Notes: generated by a model not told the origin, from the letters alone. Shown: positions 46,129-58,783, counted from the first letter of the stretch. The stretch: DNA of 64,000 bases from Cycas panzhihuaensis (GCA_023213395.1 CM041465.1:166291741-166355740), one strand, 5' to 3'. Numbers and translations: made by a program.

Positions 46129-48877
46129 TGGATGCGCATCTATAGGATAATCACTAAGCTTGATAGGAGTGATGGTAGTTGATGGTGCGGGTGAAAACCT
46201 ACAAGCAAAGAAAGTATCACGTAGAGTGCCCCGTGCACTGGAGCGCGAGTTCGAGACCTGCAAATGATACCCAACTACCTTGAAGTGGCCCTCAATCTAG
46301 AAAAGAGAGAGGGGAATAGGAAGGGTATCCTAGATAGACTCGAGAGGAAGATCCTCCCACCCTTGGATTGTTGGAAGAGTAGAAGAGGAGTCCTCAAAGA
46401 TTTCCCTATGATGGAGGGAAATGGACATAGACAAGGTAGGTGAGAGCCTACGATGTAGCCAAGTTCCTCTTGGTTATTTGACCAAGCAAATAGGGCCAAG
46501 AGGAAGAGAGAGAGGGAGAGAGACAACTAAACCAAAGTTTCCTTTAACGATTCAAGGGGCAAATAGAAAAGGAAAAGCGGATAGGTGTCACGCATGCAAG
46601 TAAGTAATATTAAATGGAATGAACCGAAAAGGTAAGCTAGGCTTTGTAGGAAAAGGAAATGGAATAGTGAGTTTCCTATAACATCCTTTTCCTATAGGAG
46701 TTGAGTATATGACATGCAAGCATACAAGTACAAATAAATGATACTATTTGCCCTTCTTACTTTTGCATGACCTACTTAACTAGAACATAGATTCCAAATA
46801 AAAGTAAAAAAAGGGAAATGGGGGGGTTAAAAGAAAGATGTGTGTACCCAGAAGATGAAGCAACCGATGGGAGGCCTCACCCCACGTGCAACGCATGTCC
46901 TTGTGTTAATCCATGGATGCATAACCAAGTCTTGACGTGAACGATGAGAGGGGCTTCCTTACCTTCCCCTTTGTAAAAAGAAAGCGGAATAGAAGGAAGC
47001 AAAAGCAAAGAACAAAACGGTAGATCTTACCTGGATCTGGATGTTTTATACCTTTGCGAGAACTCCACACCAACCTGCACATGCACTAGCTTATCTCCTC
47101 TAAGAAGGGGCTGCAAAAGACAAGCTATATATATGCAAGTATATATGTAGTATTTGTGTTAAAATATTAGGAAAGACAACTGCTACTACAAGCTCCAAAA
47201 TCCTCTCTCAAGCAAGCATATACATCAAGCAAAATGGAGTGAAGGGAAGCCTCAAGATGGCTAACCCTCCACTGGGTTCTCCACACAACTCTCTAGCACA
47301 ACAAGATGGGGGTAAAAAGTAACTAATGATAGCCAAGATAACATAAGGATAAAAGTGACAAAGCATTGGGAAAATATCCAAGGTGCAGAGTTGCTATGGG
47401 CAGCAATCTGATGCACAAACCCTTGCCAATGTTATCAAGGGATACCCAACAATACAAGGAATACTACGGGGGTCCAAATAAGAGGTGTGCAGGACTAGAA
47501 TCAGCATAACAAGGGGCTGCATATGCTGATAATCTAGCATAGGCCTAAGGCTCACCAACTCTTAATTAACCCAAGAGGAGCATGGAGCAAGAGAAGAAAA
47601 GGTAGGAAGGGGATTGCCCTTGGAGAGAAGGACTGAGTGGGGGTTGCGCCCACCTTACTCTCTTCACCCAACCTTGTGATTCTTCTCCTACTGCTCCCTT
47701 CAGGAAAACTAGTAGAGGGAAGGTGGAAACCTGAAAGCAACAAGCCCAACATAATGAAAACAAGCTTTGCTACAGTCAAACTTGAAGGAAATAGGCAAAC
47801 AAACCAAGAAATGGGTCCAATATGGAGATAGCTTACCATAAATCTAGAGAAAAGGGGTTTGGAAGACCTACTGGGCTAATATAGTGCAGGTCTAGCCCTG
47901 TAACCAGCGGAGAAGAAGATCCCTGCAAGGGTTTATAGGAGAAATCCCTAGAGATAGCTGGAAGGGATACTTGCTGGGCGAGTTGGAGAAGAACAACACC
48001 AAAATTCACTTGATAACACGTGGAGGGAGGCTTCCCACCATGGAGGAAGGTAGTTGCAGGCAGATCCTAGCTTGGAGTTGTAGGAAATGCATGCCTACAA
48101 GTACATTTATAGCAGAAAGAGAAGAAGAGCAGAAGTTGCAGTAGGAAACAATTGTATTGAGGAGCGAAAAATCATCTAAGTATCCTCAAAATGATGAGGG
48201 TTTGGAGATTTATACCCATCCCAGCCCCAAACACGCGAATAGGGCTGAGGTGGATGCAAGGCCATGTGGTGATTCTGTGGGAAACATGAGAATTGCCATG
48301 GTAGCTTTTAAAAAATGACTGACAATAGTCGCACCACGGTAAATTTCGCAGTACTGCTAAGTTTACAGCAGTGTAGGACCAAAAAACCAGAATAGCAAAA
48401 TTTTGGGTTTCGGGAGCCTGAGGAGGTGATGTGGCAAGCCCGGGAGGGGTTGGTCCTCCTGACTATGTTGCTAGGACAGTCCAGATGGCATGTGGACAAG
48501 ACCAAAAGGGGCATCAAAGGCCAAAGGTTCCAGAAACAAGGTGTTAGGAGCTCAAAGTCAAGGCATGAATGGGTCACACAAATCAAATGAAGCTCAAGAC
48601 GGTGTGGAGATAGCGTGAAGGGTCGTAAAGTACCATGGGGATGTGCCTACCTTGCGGAAAGGTAGGTCCCGTTGGGTTCGTCATAGGCTCATAATACGAC
48701 AAGCGGCATGACCAAGCAACAAATGCAAAGTGATTGTACAAATGAAACAAGCAGCCATGCAATGAGGCAATACTTCTATCAACCTTTCTAAAAGAATAGT
48801 GCGAGTGAAAAGGAAGAAGCATACATGAGCCTACCTGAGTCGACTTATCCATATCCATTCCCAGTAGCTGGGAAATA
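46129..48877 (-). repeat. 5' LTR of E4
   Basis: 2749 bp. On the plus strand it starts TGGATGCGCATC and ends CTGGGAAATA. It is the partner of 32739-35463. Confidence 0.93.
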
Positions 48878-48882
48878 ATAGT
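48878..48882. repeat. Target-site duplication of E4, right copy
   Basis: ATAGT, identical to 32734-32738. Confidence 0.85.
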
Positions 48883-49137
48883 AATATTGCTTAACTTTCT
48901 TTAACGTTTAGTTTCCTACTAGTTCATTCTTAGATACTCTTACTAAGTTCTTTCTCATCATCTTCTATTTTAATCTCTTCCCTCTTACAAGTATATTTAT
49001 TTAGTAAAATGGAATATTAACTAGAGAATTGTTATTATTTATGAATTTTATTACATTATTTTAAGTTTATATTTTAATTGGAAAGAAATTCTAGTAGAAT
49101 TTCAATTTGATATTATTCATTCTCATGGGATGTAACA
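48883..49137 (+). repeat. Possible LTR end of a gypsy element (E5)
   Basis: The stretch ends GATGTAACA and is followed after two bases by a PBS-like motif, so it may be the 3' part of E5's 5' LTR, cut by the E4 insertion. No partner copy was found. Confidence 0.35.
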
Positions 49138-49139
49138 TT

Positions 49140-49157
49140 TGGTATTTCAGCCTTGGT
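49140..49157 (+). other. Possible degenerate primer-binding site of E5
   Basis: TGGTATTTCAGCCTTGGT resembles the TGGTAT...AGCC type with two extra bases. Confidence 0.35.
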
Positions 49158-50669
49158 TTGGGTTAATTGGTATATGATTAATAAGAACAAAGGGGGCCTA
49201 CTATCCTCCAAAGCATCCTAAATAGGTTAATATTATATAAGAGAGGGAAAATACATTTGAGAAGAGTATGGTTAATATGTCTAGTTAAATGTTAGTGGTG
49301 AAGGGACTCTTGATAATGTTGTTGCAAAATTAAGAAAACCCCTAAGGATAAAGAAAATAAAAGGCAACTCAAAGGCTAAATATTCATTAGCTTAATATAG
49401 AAGGGTATTCTACTTCCAAAACCTTAGAGTCATGAAATCATCCCTTTAATTACTAAAACCCCTAAGGATAAAGAAAACAAGAGGTAACTCAAAGCCCAAA
49501 GATTTAATAGCTTAATGTAAAAAGGTAATCTCCTCCCAAAGACTTAGAGAGTCATGAGATTATCCCTCTAATTACTAAAGTATATCAAAGGAGTAAGTGG
49601 ATGTGAAAGTAAGAGTTAGAGATCAAAGTTGATTTAAGAAAGTAGTCATCTAAACCTCCAATTAACCCAAGTCAAAGAGGGTCACATTCTCCCCCTACTA
49701 CTATCGATTAGTATTCTATAAATAAGATGAATTTTTCATAAAAGGCCTATTAATTAAAGAATACCAAGCTATCATTCTTTAAAAGACAAGGAACCATATC
49801 TAATTTTCACACTTGGGAAAGTAGTATGGAAGGCTACTTTAAGAAATATTATATTTTTTAAGAGAATAAGATGACTCTTACGCATTTCTAATTTAAGAAT
49901 CATGATAGGAATTAGTGGTATGGCATTAAAACCCAAATAAAGAATAAGCTAAGAAATAAATCCACTTCTTGGTATTAATTTAAAGGAAATGTGTACACTT
50001 ATTATGCACTAAAGATGATTTAGAAGAGGCATAGAGTAAACTTTTGTAAATCTAGCAAGTAGGACTAGTTAGAGTTTGCAATTCAATGATTGAAGAGTTA
50101 TTTGTTCTACACCTAGTTATTCACTTTTTTATTTTATCCATCAATATAAGGTAGGTTTAACACCTTATCTTAAAAAGGTGCTAAAGTCACATAATTTAGA
50201 TTTATAAAGGAGGCCATAGATGTAGTGCTTCATATGGACGAACTTGATAAGGACAGGAGGAGTTGGTCTAAAGGCAAAAAAATTTTCAAGCCATAAAAAG
50301 GAAACCAATAAACCAAGTATTTTCCATATTCTAAAATGGAATTTCCTATTTAAGATAAATTCAAGTTCTAGAAAAGTAACCCATGTGAGTCATCTAAAAA
50401 TATAAACCCTATTAAAGAGAAAAAGAGATGTTTAAAAAATAATTTAAGCTTTATTTTTAAGTAGGAAGGGCATTGCTCTTATAATTATCTACAAAAATAA
50501 GTTTATAATGTAATTCAATCTAATTAAGTTAAAGACAAAGTAGTTAAAATTGTATGAAAAAAAAGTGTAATAAATAAGTCCAATCATAATAAAAAATACT
50601 AATATATATCTTTGATGGGCAACCATATGTAGAGTTGTTGAGATTCAAATGGAGCATCAATGGGACAGA
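49158..50669 (+). other. Presumed E5 leader and gag region, unrecognisable
   Basis: A block containing CCCCTAAGGATAAAGAAAA is repeated at 49348-49420 and 49459-49530, about 110 bp apart, with similar following text. No gag motif could be identified. Confidence 0.4.
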
Positions 50670-51790
50670 GGTAATTACATTGACTAATAATGGTTTTACT
50701 CACAATTTTATATCTTATTAGGTTTCCTAAGAGTTAACCATAACTAAGGCAAATTTTGTATATGAGATAGAACTTGATGATGATCAAAGAGCCTAGGTAT
50801 GAGATACATATACTCGAGAGGTTTCATTATGTATTCAATCATATAATAATATCATTAATTTTAATGTAATGAATATTTGTCTCTATGATGTTTTTAAAGA
50901 TAAAATTGGTTGCATACTTGTGATCCTCAATTTAGTTTCTTGTCATACACTATGAAGCTTGAGTATAACAAATGTCAACACTTTTTAGTTGGTGATAAAA
51001 GATTGTAGACTATTCTCATGGCATCACCCATCCAACTAAAGAAGTAATCTCAATAGTGTGACAATACATGTTATATAATCCTTGTTGAAGAAAGTAACTT
51101 TTCTTCAAGTAAAATTAGTGATGGTATGGATAACTTCTTAAGTGATTTTATTAATGTATTCCTTAATTATTTATCTTATTGACTATTTGTTAAAAGGGAT
51201 GTGGATCATGAAATTAATCTAGAACTAGGAACTAAACCCATTTCTAGAATTCCATAACACTTCAATTTCTATAAATATAGGGAAGTTAAGAAATAAGTCA
51301 TAGAATTACTAGAAAACAACTTTATTCGTCCCAATAATTGATCTTTTAGAGCCATTGTTATATTAGTAAATAAGAAAGATAAATTCATGAGAATATGTAT
51401 ATACTATATAATCCTAAATAAATCCATCATAAGGGATAAGTATTTAATACCTTAGATTAGTAATCTTTTGAATCAACTAAAAGGTATAACAATATTTGTA
51501 AATATTGATTTGAGAAGTGGCTACCATTAAATATAGATTAAATTTTCATGTGTGTAGAAGAGTAATTCTGACATAAAAAATAGGCATTATGAATTTCTAA
51601 TCATGTTGTTTGGATTAACCAATGTTCTTTCTATATTTATGAAGTTGATGAATGAGATACTTTGTCCTTATTTAGATAATTTTGTTGTTGTTTTTATGAT
51701 ATTCTTAGTTTTAGTAAAAATCAAGAACAACATGATGAATATATAAGATGCTAAAGTTTATTCACAATATGAATAACTTTTTACCAATAA
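50670..51790 (+). pseudogene. Ty3/gypsy protease and RT relic (E5)
   Basis: LTNNGFTHNFI at ~50685-50716 matches the retropepsin block 'LIDxGxTHNFI' with Asn for catalytic Asp. From ~51195 the RT runs VDHEINLELGTKPISRIP, ELLENNFIRP, VILVNKKDKFMRICI, LNKSIIRDKYLIP, FVNIDLRSGYH and [13 protein letters not shown]. The YxDD region (FVVVFMIFL) is deleted or changed. Stops include TAG and TAA after FIRPNN and KYLIP. Similarity ends near 51790, so the 3' part is missing. Confidence 0.85.
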
Positions 51791-52129
51791 AATCACAAGA
51801 AAATCACTATTGATTAGATTTAATAATCGGATAATCTCCATGGTTTTCAAATATGTAAAATGAATGGTATTAAAAAAATACTAGGGTAGGACAAAATCCT
51901 ATTCTAAAAGGAGGAACACACTCATCTCTCAATTTAGTGCTCCACACATCTTAATACCTATAAACACCAGTTGGTGCCAATTAGTAATATATAGATTTGA
52001 TATATATTAAAAAATAAAAAGAAAAGTATTAATGATAGTCAAAACATAATGCAAACCTTAATGAAAAATTAACATTAAAACATCATTACCTTAAACAACC
52101 TCCTTCAATGTTTTTCTTTAACACCAAAA
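51791..52129. other. AT-rich junction between E5 and E6 relics
   Basis: No gene. AAAAGGAGGAACACAC at ~51917 could be a polypurine remnant. Confidence 0.3.
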
Positions 52130-54348
52130 CTATCTCTATATTTTTAAAAATTATTTTTTTACTAAAGGAGTTGTGAGTATATTAGTAAGTTATTCTCCAA
52201 TGGGAATATACTCAAGTTAAACTTTTTATTACTTAATAATATTCCTAATAAAATCATAATAAACTTCAATATGTTTAATCCTTTCATAAAAGATAAGATT
52301 TCAAACTAATTTCAATACACTTTGATTATTACAATATATTAGAGTGGGACTTATTTAATTAAATTATAGGTTTTCTAATATTCTTTTAAGCCAAATAGTC
52401 TAGCATATAACTATAGATGTCACTTTGTACTCAACTTTGATAGATGATTTAGCAATAGCATGCCACTTTTTACGACACTAAGAGATAACACCTATTATGA
52501 TTTTAAACATGCATCCACTGGTAGACCTCCCATCTTCTAGGGATCTTACCTAGTTAAAATTAGTGAATCCACTAATTTGGATGTTAATATCTAAACTTTT
52601 AGCATATAAAAATCCAAATTCATATGTTCCTTTTATATACCTTAGGATTCCTTTTATGGCTTTCTAATGTGACTCCTTATGGGATGTTATATATCTATCC
52701 ATCTTATTCATTATTAAAGAAATATCTAGTATAGTTTTAACTAAATAGATTAAATTTCTAGTCAACAATCCATATATTATTTTGTCTACTTCCTTCAATT
52801 CATCATTAAGAGATATCTTTAATCCACTTTATATGGGTGTATAATTGGGATTAACATCATTGGTTTTAAATATTTCTAAAATTTCCTTTGTATGCTTAAA
52901 TTTAGAAGTAAAGTTCCTATCTGTGGTCTGCCACACCTTAATTCTGACATAATAGCACGAGAACTAAGTCTTTCATGTCAAATTCCTTATGTGGCTTTTC
53001 TTTAACATCTTTGAATAAATCATTATTGCTCCCATAAGTCACTAAATCATTGACATAAATAATCAAGATGATCATATCCTTCTTAACACCTAATACATAA
53101 ATATTGAAGTTAGTGGGACTTCTTTTGAATTTAATATTTCTTAAGAATTTATTGATTTTTCTATAACAAGCACTTAGGACTTGTTTTAATCCATAGAGGG
53201 ATTTGGATAACTTACATATATATTCTTCCTTTCCTCCCTTCTCATAGCTAGCTAGGTAGTTATTGAATATACACATATTCATTTATTTCTCTATGAAGGA
53301 ATGTAATCTTATTGTCCATTTGATATATGGTCTAATTCTTCTTCTATGTAATGGAGATTAACATTGTTATTATATTCATTTTTATTATTAGGGTAAAGGT
53401 TTCCTTACAATCATTCCTTTCTTCTTGGGCATATCCTTTTTTTACCAACCTAGCCTTATACTTTTTTATTTCTCTAATAACATCATTTTTTACTTTATAA
53501 GTTCATTTGGTTTCAATGGCATGCTTACCTTTAGGAACTTAGACTACCTCCTAAGTTTTATACTTTATTAATGATTCATATTCTTCATTCATAATGTTTT
53601 TCCATTTCTTTTTATCCTTTTCTTTGTCATATAACTTAGGTTCAATGATAGCTTTTACTCTTTCCATCAAGATAAGGTTTATCTTTGCTTATTGCCTCAT
53701 ACTCCTTGTCCTTATTCCTTGATCCATAGGGATGTGATCTAAGTTTGAGGATCCTATAGTTATTTGATCCATTTTTTCTAATTAATATTTATCATTTAAT
53801 TGATTCTTGGACTTGAATTAGATGAGCTTTCACCATCACGTATCTTTATTAGGCTCATACTTTTCCTAGGCTCATCTGTGATAATCTCTTTTTCTTTGTC
53901 ATTTTATTTAATTGTAATTATGCTTTTCATAGGATTTTCATAAAAGTTTACATCCATACCAATATAAAATTTTCTTTCTTCTTCATCAAATAACTTATAT
54001 GATTTTTCTTATTTTGTTTATCCAATAAGTATGATTTTATTCACTTTTTCATCCATAGGAATATATGTGTACACCATACTTTTAAAGACTCCTAAGTATC
54101 TAATGTGAGATTTTCTTCTAGATAATGTTTCTTTTAGAGTAATGTTTCTAATAACTTGGTTAGACTTTAGTTTAACTCATAAATAAAAGTTCTAATAGCT
54201 TCCACCCAATATTCATTACTTAATTTTTTTCATACTTATTATGCTTCTATACATCTCTTTAATAACTATATTTTTGCTTTCAACAATAAAATTTTATTAA
54301 GGAGTGTAGAGAGTGGTAAATTATCTTTTGATCTCATTAACTTTATAA
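52130..54348 (-). pseudogene. Copia integrase-RT-RNase H relic (E6)
   Basis: Minus-strand copia pol, 5' end at high coordinates. Integrase: YTP, two stops, then N-FIVESKN near 54290, and YIPMDEKVNK near 54050. RT: NEEYESLIKYKT near 53590, YKARLVKKGYAQEE near 53440, [10 protein letters not shown] near 53180, and YVND for the YVDD site near 53045. RNase H: DGRSTSGCMF near 52520, VEYKVTS near 52430, NNQSVLKL near 52335. The frame 52938-53282 is the longest clean piece. Homology stops exactly where the LTR at 54349 begins. Confidence 0.85.
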
Positions 54349-54605
54349 TGTTAGGATAATACCCAGCTTGAGCCTATTCTTAATCTAATTATTTTGGCAT
54401 AAGTAACATATTATTAGTGGTTAACTTTGAGGTATATGTTAAGACCCTCAAAGGCTTGCCTATTTATTTCATGGGGTTATTGATCTTAGTGTTCTTTAGC
54501 ACCATTATTTCTTTTAAATATTTGGTGATCCTTCTCCTTGTCTTATTTCCATTGTATATGTGTTATGTGTATGTTTCATTTATTCCTCTTTGATATAAAC
54601 ATTTG
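54349..54605 (+). repeat. LTR inserted in the E6 integrase
   Basis: The 257-bp segment starts TGTTAGGATAATACCC and ends GATATAAACA, and is followed after two bases by a PBS-like TGGTATCAAAGCC. It begins in mid-integrase. No partner LTR was found in the window. Confidence 0.55.
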
Positions 54606-54607
54606 GT

Positions 54608-54625
54608 ATCAAAGCCTATGTCGGC
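54608..54625 (+). other. Primer-binding site after the 54349-54605 LTR
   Basis: TGGTATCAAAGCCTATGT matches the initiator-Met type with one change in the first 13 bases. Confidence 0.6.
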
Positions 54626-54839
54626 CATCTAACCACTCTATTTCTATATATTTGCACCCATATCTATGCTTGCAAGTGTCCCTCCATGTGTAGAGATTCA
54701 TTTCTTTAAACATTTGGTGAGAGAGTCGTGTCCTATATTATATTGGTTTGTGGTCCATCTAAATGTCCACCTACGTTCTTGTCTAATGAGCATCCTATTG
54801 GGTGAAGTATCTAGTTGCCACAATCCACTACACTAAAGT
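54626..54839. other. Leader fragment of the inserted LTR element
   Basis: About 200 bp without coding features; cut by the E7 LTR region. Confidence 0.35.
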
Positions 54840-55097
54840 AATAACATATAATAAGAGCAAAATGGAGAGAACAAGATTGAGAGAAAAAATAAGAAGTGAG
54901 AATTATGACTCTCCATTTCACATTCAGCCTTATATATTAGAGAATGTACATTAGGGTTTCTAAAGGAGTTTCCTGTCTAATGACATGATCCTGAAATTAC
55001 ACTTAAATGTAAATGAAATTACATTTAACTATGTGACTTAGCTAACCTAAAGTCACCTCTGATTAATCTAATGACCTTGATGTATTAACATCTATCA
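54840..55097 (-). repeat. Probable 3' LTR of copia fragment E7
   Basis: It lies downstream of a minus-strand polypurine tract and has the same architecture as 58480-58771 (GGAGAG/GAGAGA block, TATATT, repeated TTACAxTTAA blocks, ATGACCTTxATGT end). The low-coordinate boundary is uncertain. Confidence 0.5.
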
Positions 55098-55112
55098 ATA
55101 ACCCCCCTTAAT
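55098..55112 (-). other. Polypurine tract of E7
   Basis: On the minus strand TATTAAGGGGGGTTAT precedes the LTR. Confidence 0.55.
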
Positions 55113-55360
55113 AGTAAAAGGTCATTATGATAAAATCTATTCTATGAGGTCTTCATTTGAGTCTCATTATTATATTAAAATTCTAAATGATACTTTTGTG
55201 AGAAAATCCTCATGGGAAATAAAAACTCGTAAACTTTCTAAGATCTATAGCCCTTTTTATAAATCAAAATGGCTAAGGTGGCTCTTAATGTAGCCCAGTA
55301 GCAAGTAGCTTAAATATGCAACTTGATCTGTTAAGTCTCCATATATCATTTGGTCATCCC

Positions 55361-55515
55361 CCATGCCCTTTCAGGTTTTCACTTATTTCAATTTTCCAAG
55401 ACTAGTTCAACCCTTATCCTTCTGTACCCATAAGGGGTCTTCACAAATAGGATGGAGCAGAGAGTTACTCTTATTCTTTTATGCTCACAAGTGGTTTTCA
55501 TGAATGGAATAGAGT
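55361..55515 (-). repeat. 57-bp tandem repeats, E7 copy
   Basis: Units start at 55417 and 55474 (TCCTT.TGTACCCA... and TTCTTTTATGCTCA...), with a partial third unit near 55365. They correspond to the repeats at 59011-59162 in E8. Confidence 0.7.
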
Positions 55516-56150
55516 ATGATAGTCTCATTATCATCTCCTCTAATTAGTCAAAGATAGAGGCCCAAAGGCCAAGCTACCTATAGAACTATTCAAACTTCAC
55601 CTTTTGCAGTGGTTTGGTGAAGATATCGGTCACTTAATCTACTCTGGGATAGTACTCAAGTTGAATTATACCATCATGAACTAGTTCTTAAATCTTGTAG
55701 ACTTTCATACTTATGTGTTTAGTACAATCATAAAATACAAGATTTTTTGCCATGTGGATTGCTAATTGATTATCCACATGAAGTCTAGTAGGACTTGTTT
55801 GGGTGATATTCAATGTTTCTAATAATTTCCTAAGCCATATCACCTCCTTACTAGTCTTATAAGCAGTAATGTATTTAGCTTCGGTAGTTGAATTAACAAC
55901 TATCTTCTGTCGTTTGGATCTCCATGATATTGGTGTTGTTTCAAGAAATGTTATGTACCTAGACATGGATCTCCCTCTATCTTTATCTCTAACAAAGTTT
56001 AAGTCTATGTATGCATATAGTTTAAACTCTGAATTAGGTTTATATAATAGACCATATTTGTTGGTCATCTTAAGGTACCTCAATACTCTCGCTACTACTT
56101 ACTAGTGATTCTGATTAGGATTTGTTATATAATGAGTAAGAATGTCAACA
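55516..56150 (-). pseudogene. Copia RNase H fragment (E7)
   Basis: Minus-strand frame 55688-56083 (131 codons) reads MRYLKMTNKYGLLY, YIDLNFVRDKDRGRSMS, ISWRSKRQKIVVNSTTEA, EVIWLRKLLETL, NQLAIHMAKNLVFYD and CTKHISMKV, a complete copia RNase H pattern with few stops. Relative to E8 the first Asp patch 'DSDF' is 'DLNF'. Homology with E8 ends near 56150, so the element is truncated at its 5' side. Confidence 0.9.
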
Positions 56151-58479
56151 AAGTTATTCCACTAAAACTTAGCCTCTTATTTATATTTGTGATTATTAAT
56201 CTAGTTCTTGTATGGTTTCATGAAAAAAGATAAATGATAGATTTATTTTATGATAGCTTCGACCACGTTTTGAAGAATTAATATATTGATTTTGCTTTAT
56301 AGTGTATGATGAATGATGATGTGATATATATTATGCTATCATATGTCGATGATTAAGACTACGGCACTAAAAGTTTTCCTTCATGATTAATTTAATCTAA
56401 CATTTCCTTTAAAACTTATTATTTTCATGTTTTATTCTTGATTTCACCTAAATTTTATCATTTTTAATTATTTTTGGGCTTGTGCTTATCATTTTCATCT
56501 TGTTTAAGGTCTCTTTAATCATTCATAAAGTTATTTATACTTCAATTTATGTTTAATTTTTTTTTTTTGACTTTTTGTTTTGTTGATTTTCATTTCTATG
56601 TTTATTGTAATTTTGATGTTTCCAAAAAAGGTGACCAATCACATTTTTAGAGTAAAGTCACATTTTTTGTAGGTCCAAAAATGTGACTAGTCATGTTTTT
56701 TACTGTCATGCATATAAAACTCAACTAATGTGCTAGATTTTTATATGCCACCACCCAGATTTAATGGAATTTTATCCTTTCAATACCCAAGAATGATGAG
56801 AAGGGTTTTTTTATTTGTCATTACAAGTTAGATTATGAATTGTTCAAGTTTTGTATGAATTTTTAGAGATTCTTTTAAGGACTGCTACTACTGTGACTTT
56901 AAGATTAATTTTGGTTATGCTTATGTGTGAAATTAAGAGAAGAATTTAATGTTGTGACTTACTACTTCACTAGTGTTTGAATATTAATGGCCTGATCTTT
57001 AACTTTTATAGTTTTCTCCTTAAAGTTTTTAACCTCAAAGTTCTTCTAAATTAGTAAGGTCTTTCTTATATGATTTTTGCTCATTTCGTTATTTTTTAAA
57101 GGTTGTCTTTTACTCAGAACTTGCTCTTTCTTTTGACTAGTTATTATGGCACTATTGTATATGTTTTTGACTTGGAATACTTGTTGAAAGGCTAGCCCTT
57201 TGTGGGTTTCATAAGGGATAGGCTGAAATGGGGCATGGTCATCTCTCCACCATCTAAATAGCTACCCCTTCCCATTCTTGCATAGCAATCTATATTCCAA
57301 GTGGTTTTCCATCTCTTTTGGCTTTGTTTAGCTATGGTCTAGCCCTTGTTATTTATTTCTTTTCTTCATTTACTTGTTTCAAAGGAAAAAGTTGGAAAGA
57401 GTTGATTAATTGAAAGAAAAAAACTATTCTGAGGTAGATTTATGTATTAAGAAAGAGGTCTTGATTTCATAGTTTTACTTTTTGTTTAATTTCACTTTTA
57501 AGATTACTTTCTTTTCCTTGAAAAGAGAATTTATAGTGTTTAATAGAAAGTATACTTCTTTTTTTTTAGACTATTAGAGATTCAAGGATCTTTTTAGAGT
57601 TTTTCTTACTCCAATTGAGATAGAATCTTAAAGTTGTATGGCCAGTATCTTATATGAGTAATTGTAATTAAGGTTTGGTTATTTGCATACAACTTTAAAA
57701 GGTTTGAAAACTCATTTTAAATAGTAGTAACATATCTTTGAAATCTCTCTTTTTGCATCATAGAACATTTATTTAAAGAAAGATTTACATGCATGTGAAA
57801 TAAAATCTTTTAACTAGCATTGAATGTAATCAAATTCTTTGAAAACTTACATAGAGTAATTGTATAGTATATTCTATCTCTTGTTAGTGTGTTTTCCTTT
57901 CATTGTGAAGTGTGTACATTACATTTAAAAGGATAATTTCATATTTGCATTAGCATGTTTCTTCTTTATAGTGAAAAAGACAAAAATACATTGCATACAT
58001 CTAGTGCTAGTTTCTTTTGCTTGTTGGTTAAAGGTGGAATAGTCCTTATTACTTCATAGATCACCTAGGTTTATTGTGTTTCATTCTATTTAAATAAAAA
58101 CAAGAAGAAGAAGAAAGAAAGAAAACAATTTCCATTTACTTAACCCTACCCTTTATCTAAGTAAAACTCAAAATGTTAAAATGATTAAAGGATAGGAGTC
58201 CCTAGGAAGGACATAGAAGATATTATCAGAATAGCTCTAAATCTAGAACCCCTTCACCCAGTTGTGTAGGTTAGTGGATTCTACCACCACCATACATCAA
58301 AACCTTTCATCACATTCCTCATTCACATCTTACTTGATGCCATATCTAGGTGAAAACTCCTTCTTAAGAGTATGGCAAAGGTGGTTACTTAGGTTATCTT
58401 AAACCTTATATCTCTTAGTCTCATCTGAAATAAAGAAAGCACCTCATTGATTAAGGGATATCTAGTTTAGGTCTAGTCA
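56151..58479. other. AT-rich spacer without recognised features
   Basis: No gene, LTR or domain was supported on either strand. T-rich runs, short A runs and a GAAGAAGAAGAAAGAAAG tract near 58107 are present. Confidence 0.4.
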
Positions 58480-58771
58480 AGAGTGGATCTATCCTTCATC
58501 TCCATGCACTAAACACAAAGGCAAACATGGGAGCAAGAGAGACTTGAGAGAAAGAAAGTAGCTCTCACAAAATGGGGAGGTAAGAATAAATCTCCTCCAT
58601 TGAGCTTTACTTTTATATTGAGAGAGGGAGCATTTGAGTTAGGTGAAATGAAATTACACATAATGCACATGAAAGTGCATTTCACTTAAGTGATCTAATT
58701 TAAAGTTCACTTAAGACCCTTTTTCGAAATAATCAACTAATGTAATGACCTTATGTCATTAGCCCTTTTCA
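58480..58771 (-). repeat. 3' LTR of E8 (low-coordinate boundary uncertain)
   Basis: The LTR meets its polypurine tract at 58771/58772: on the minus strand the LTR would start TGAAAAGGGCTAATGAC. No second copy exists in the window to fix the other end. Confidence 0.5.
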
Positions 58772-58783
58772 ATCTCCCCCTTA
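58772..58783 (-). other. Polypurine tract of E8
   Basis: On the minus strand TAAGGGGGAGAT precedes the LTR; E7 has the matching tract at 55098. Confidence 0.65.

Larger units (their letters stand above)
32739..48877 (-). mobile_element. 16.1-kb Tat-type Ty3/gypsy retrotransposon (E4)
   Basis: Two ~2.7-kb LTRs (32739-35463 and 46129-48877) enclose a 10.7-kb interior coded on the minus strand. ATAGT flanks both ends. In transcription order: 5' LTR, gag, protease, RT, RNase H, integrase, a stretch with an opposite-strand reading frame, a second RNase H, polypurine tract, 3' LTR. Long LTRs, a CX2HX4HX4C gag knuckle, an extra RNase H and an accessory ORF are features of the plant Tat clade. One terminal dinucleotide in each LTR has decayed (TG to TA at 32739, CA to TA at 48876). 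Stops and two or more frameshifts make it inactive. Confidence 0.93.
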
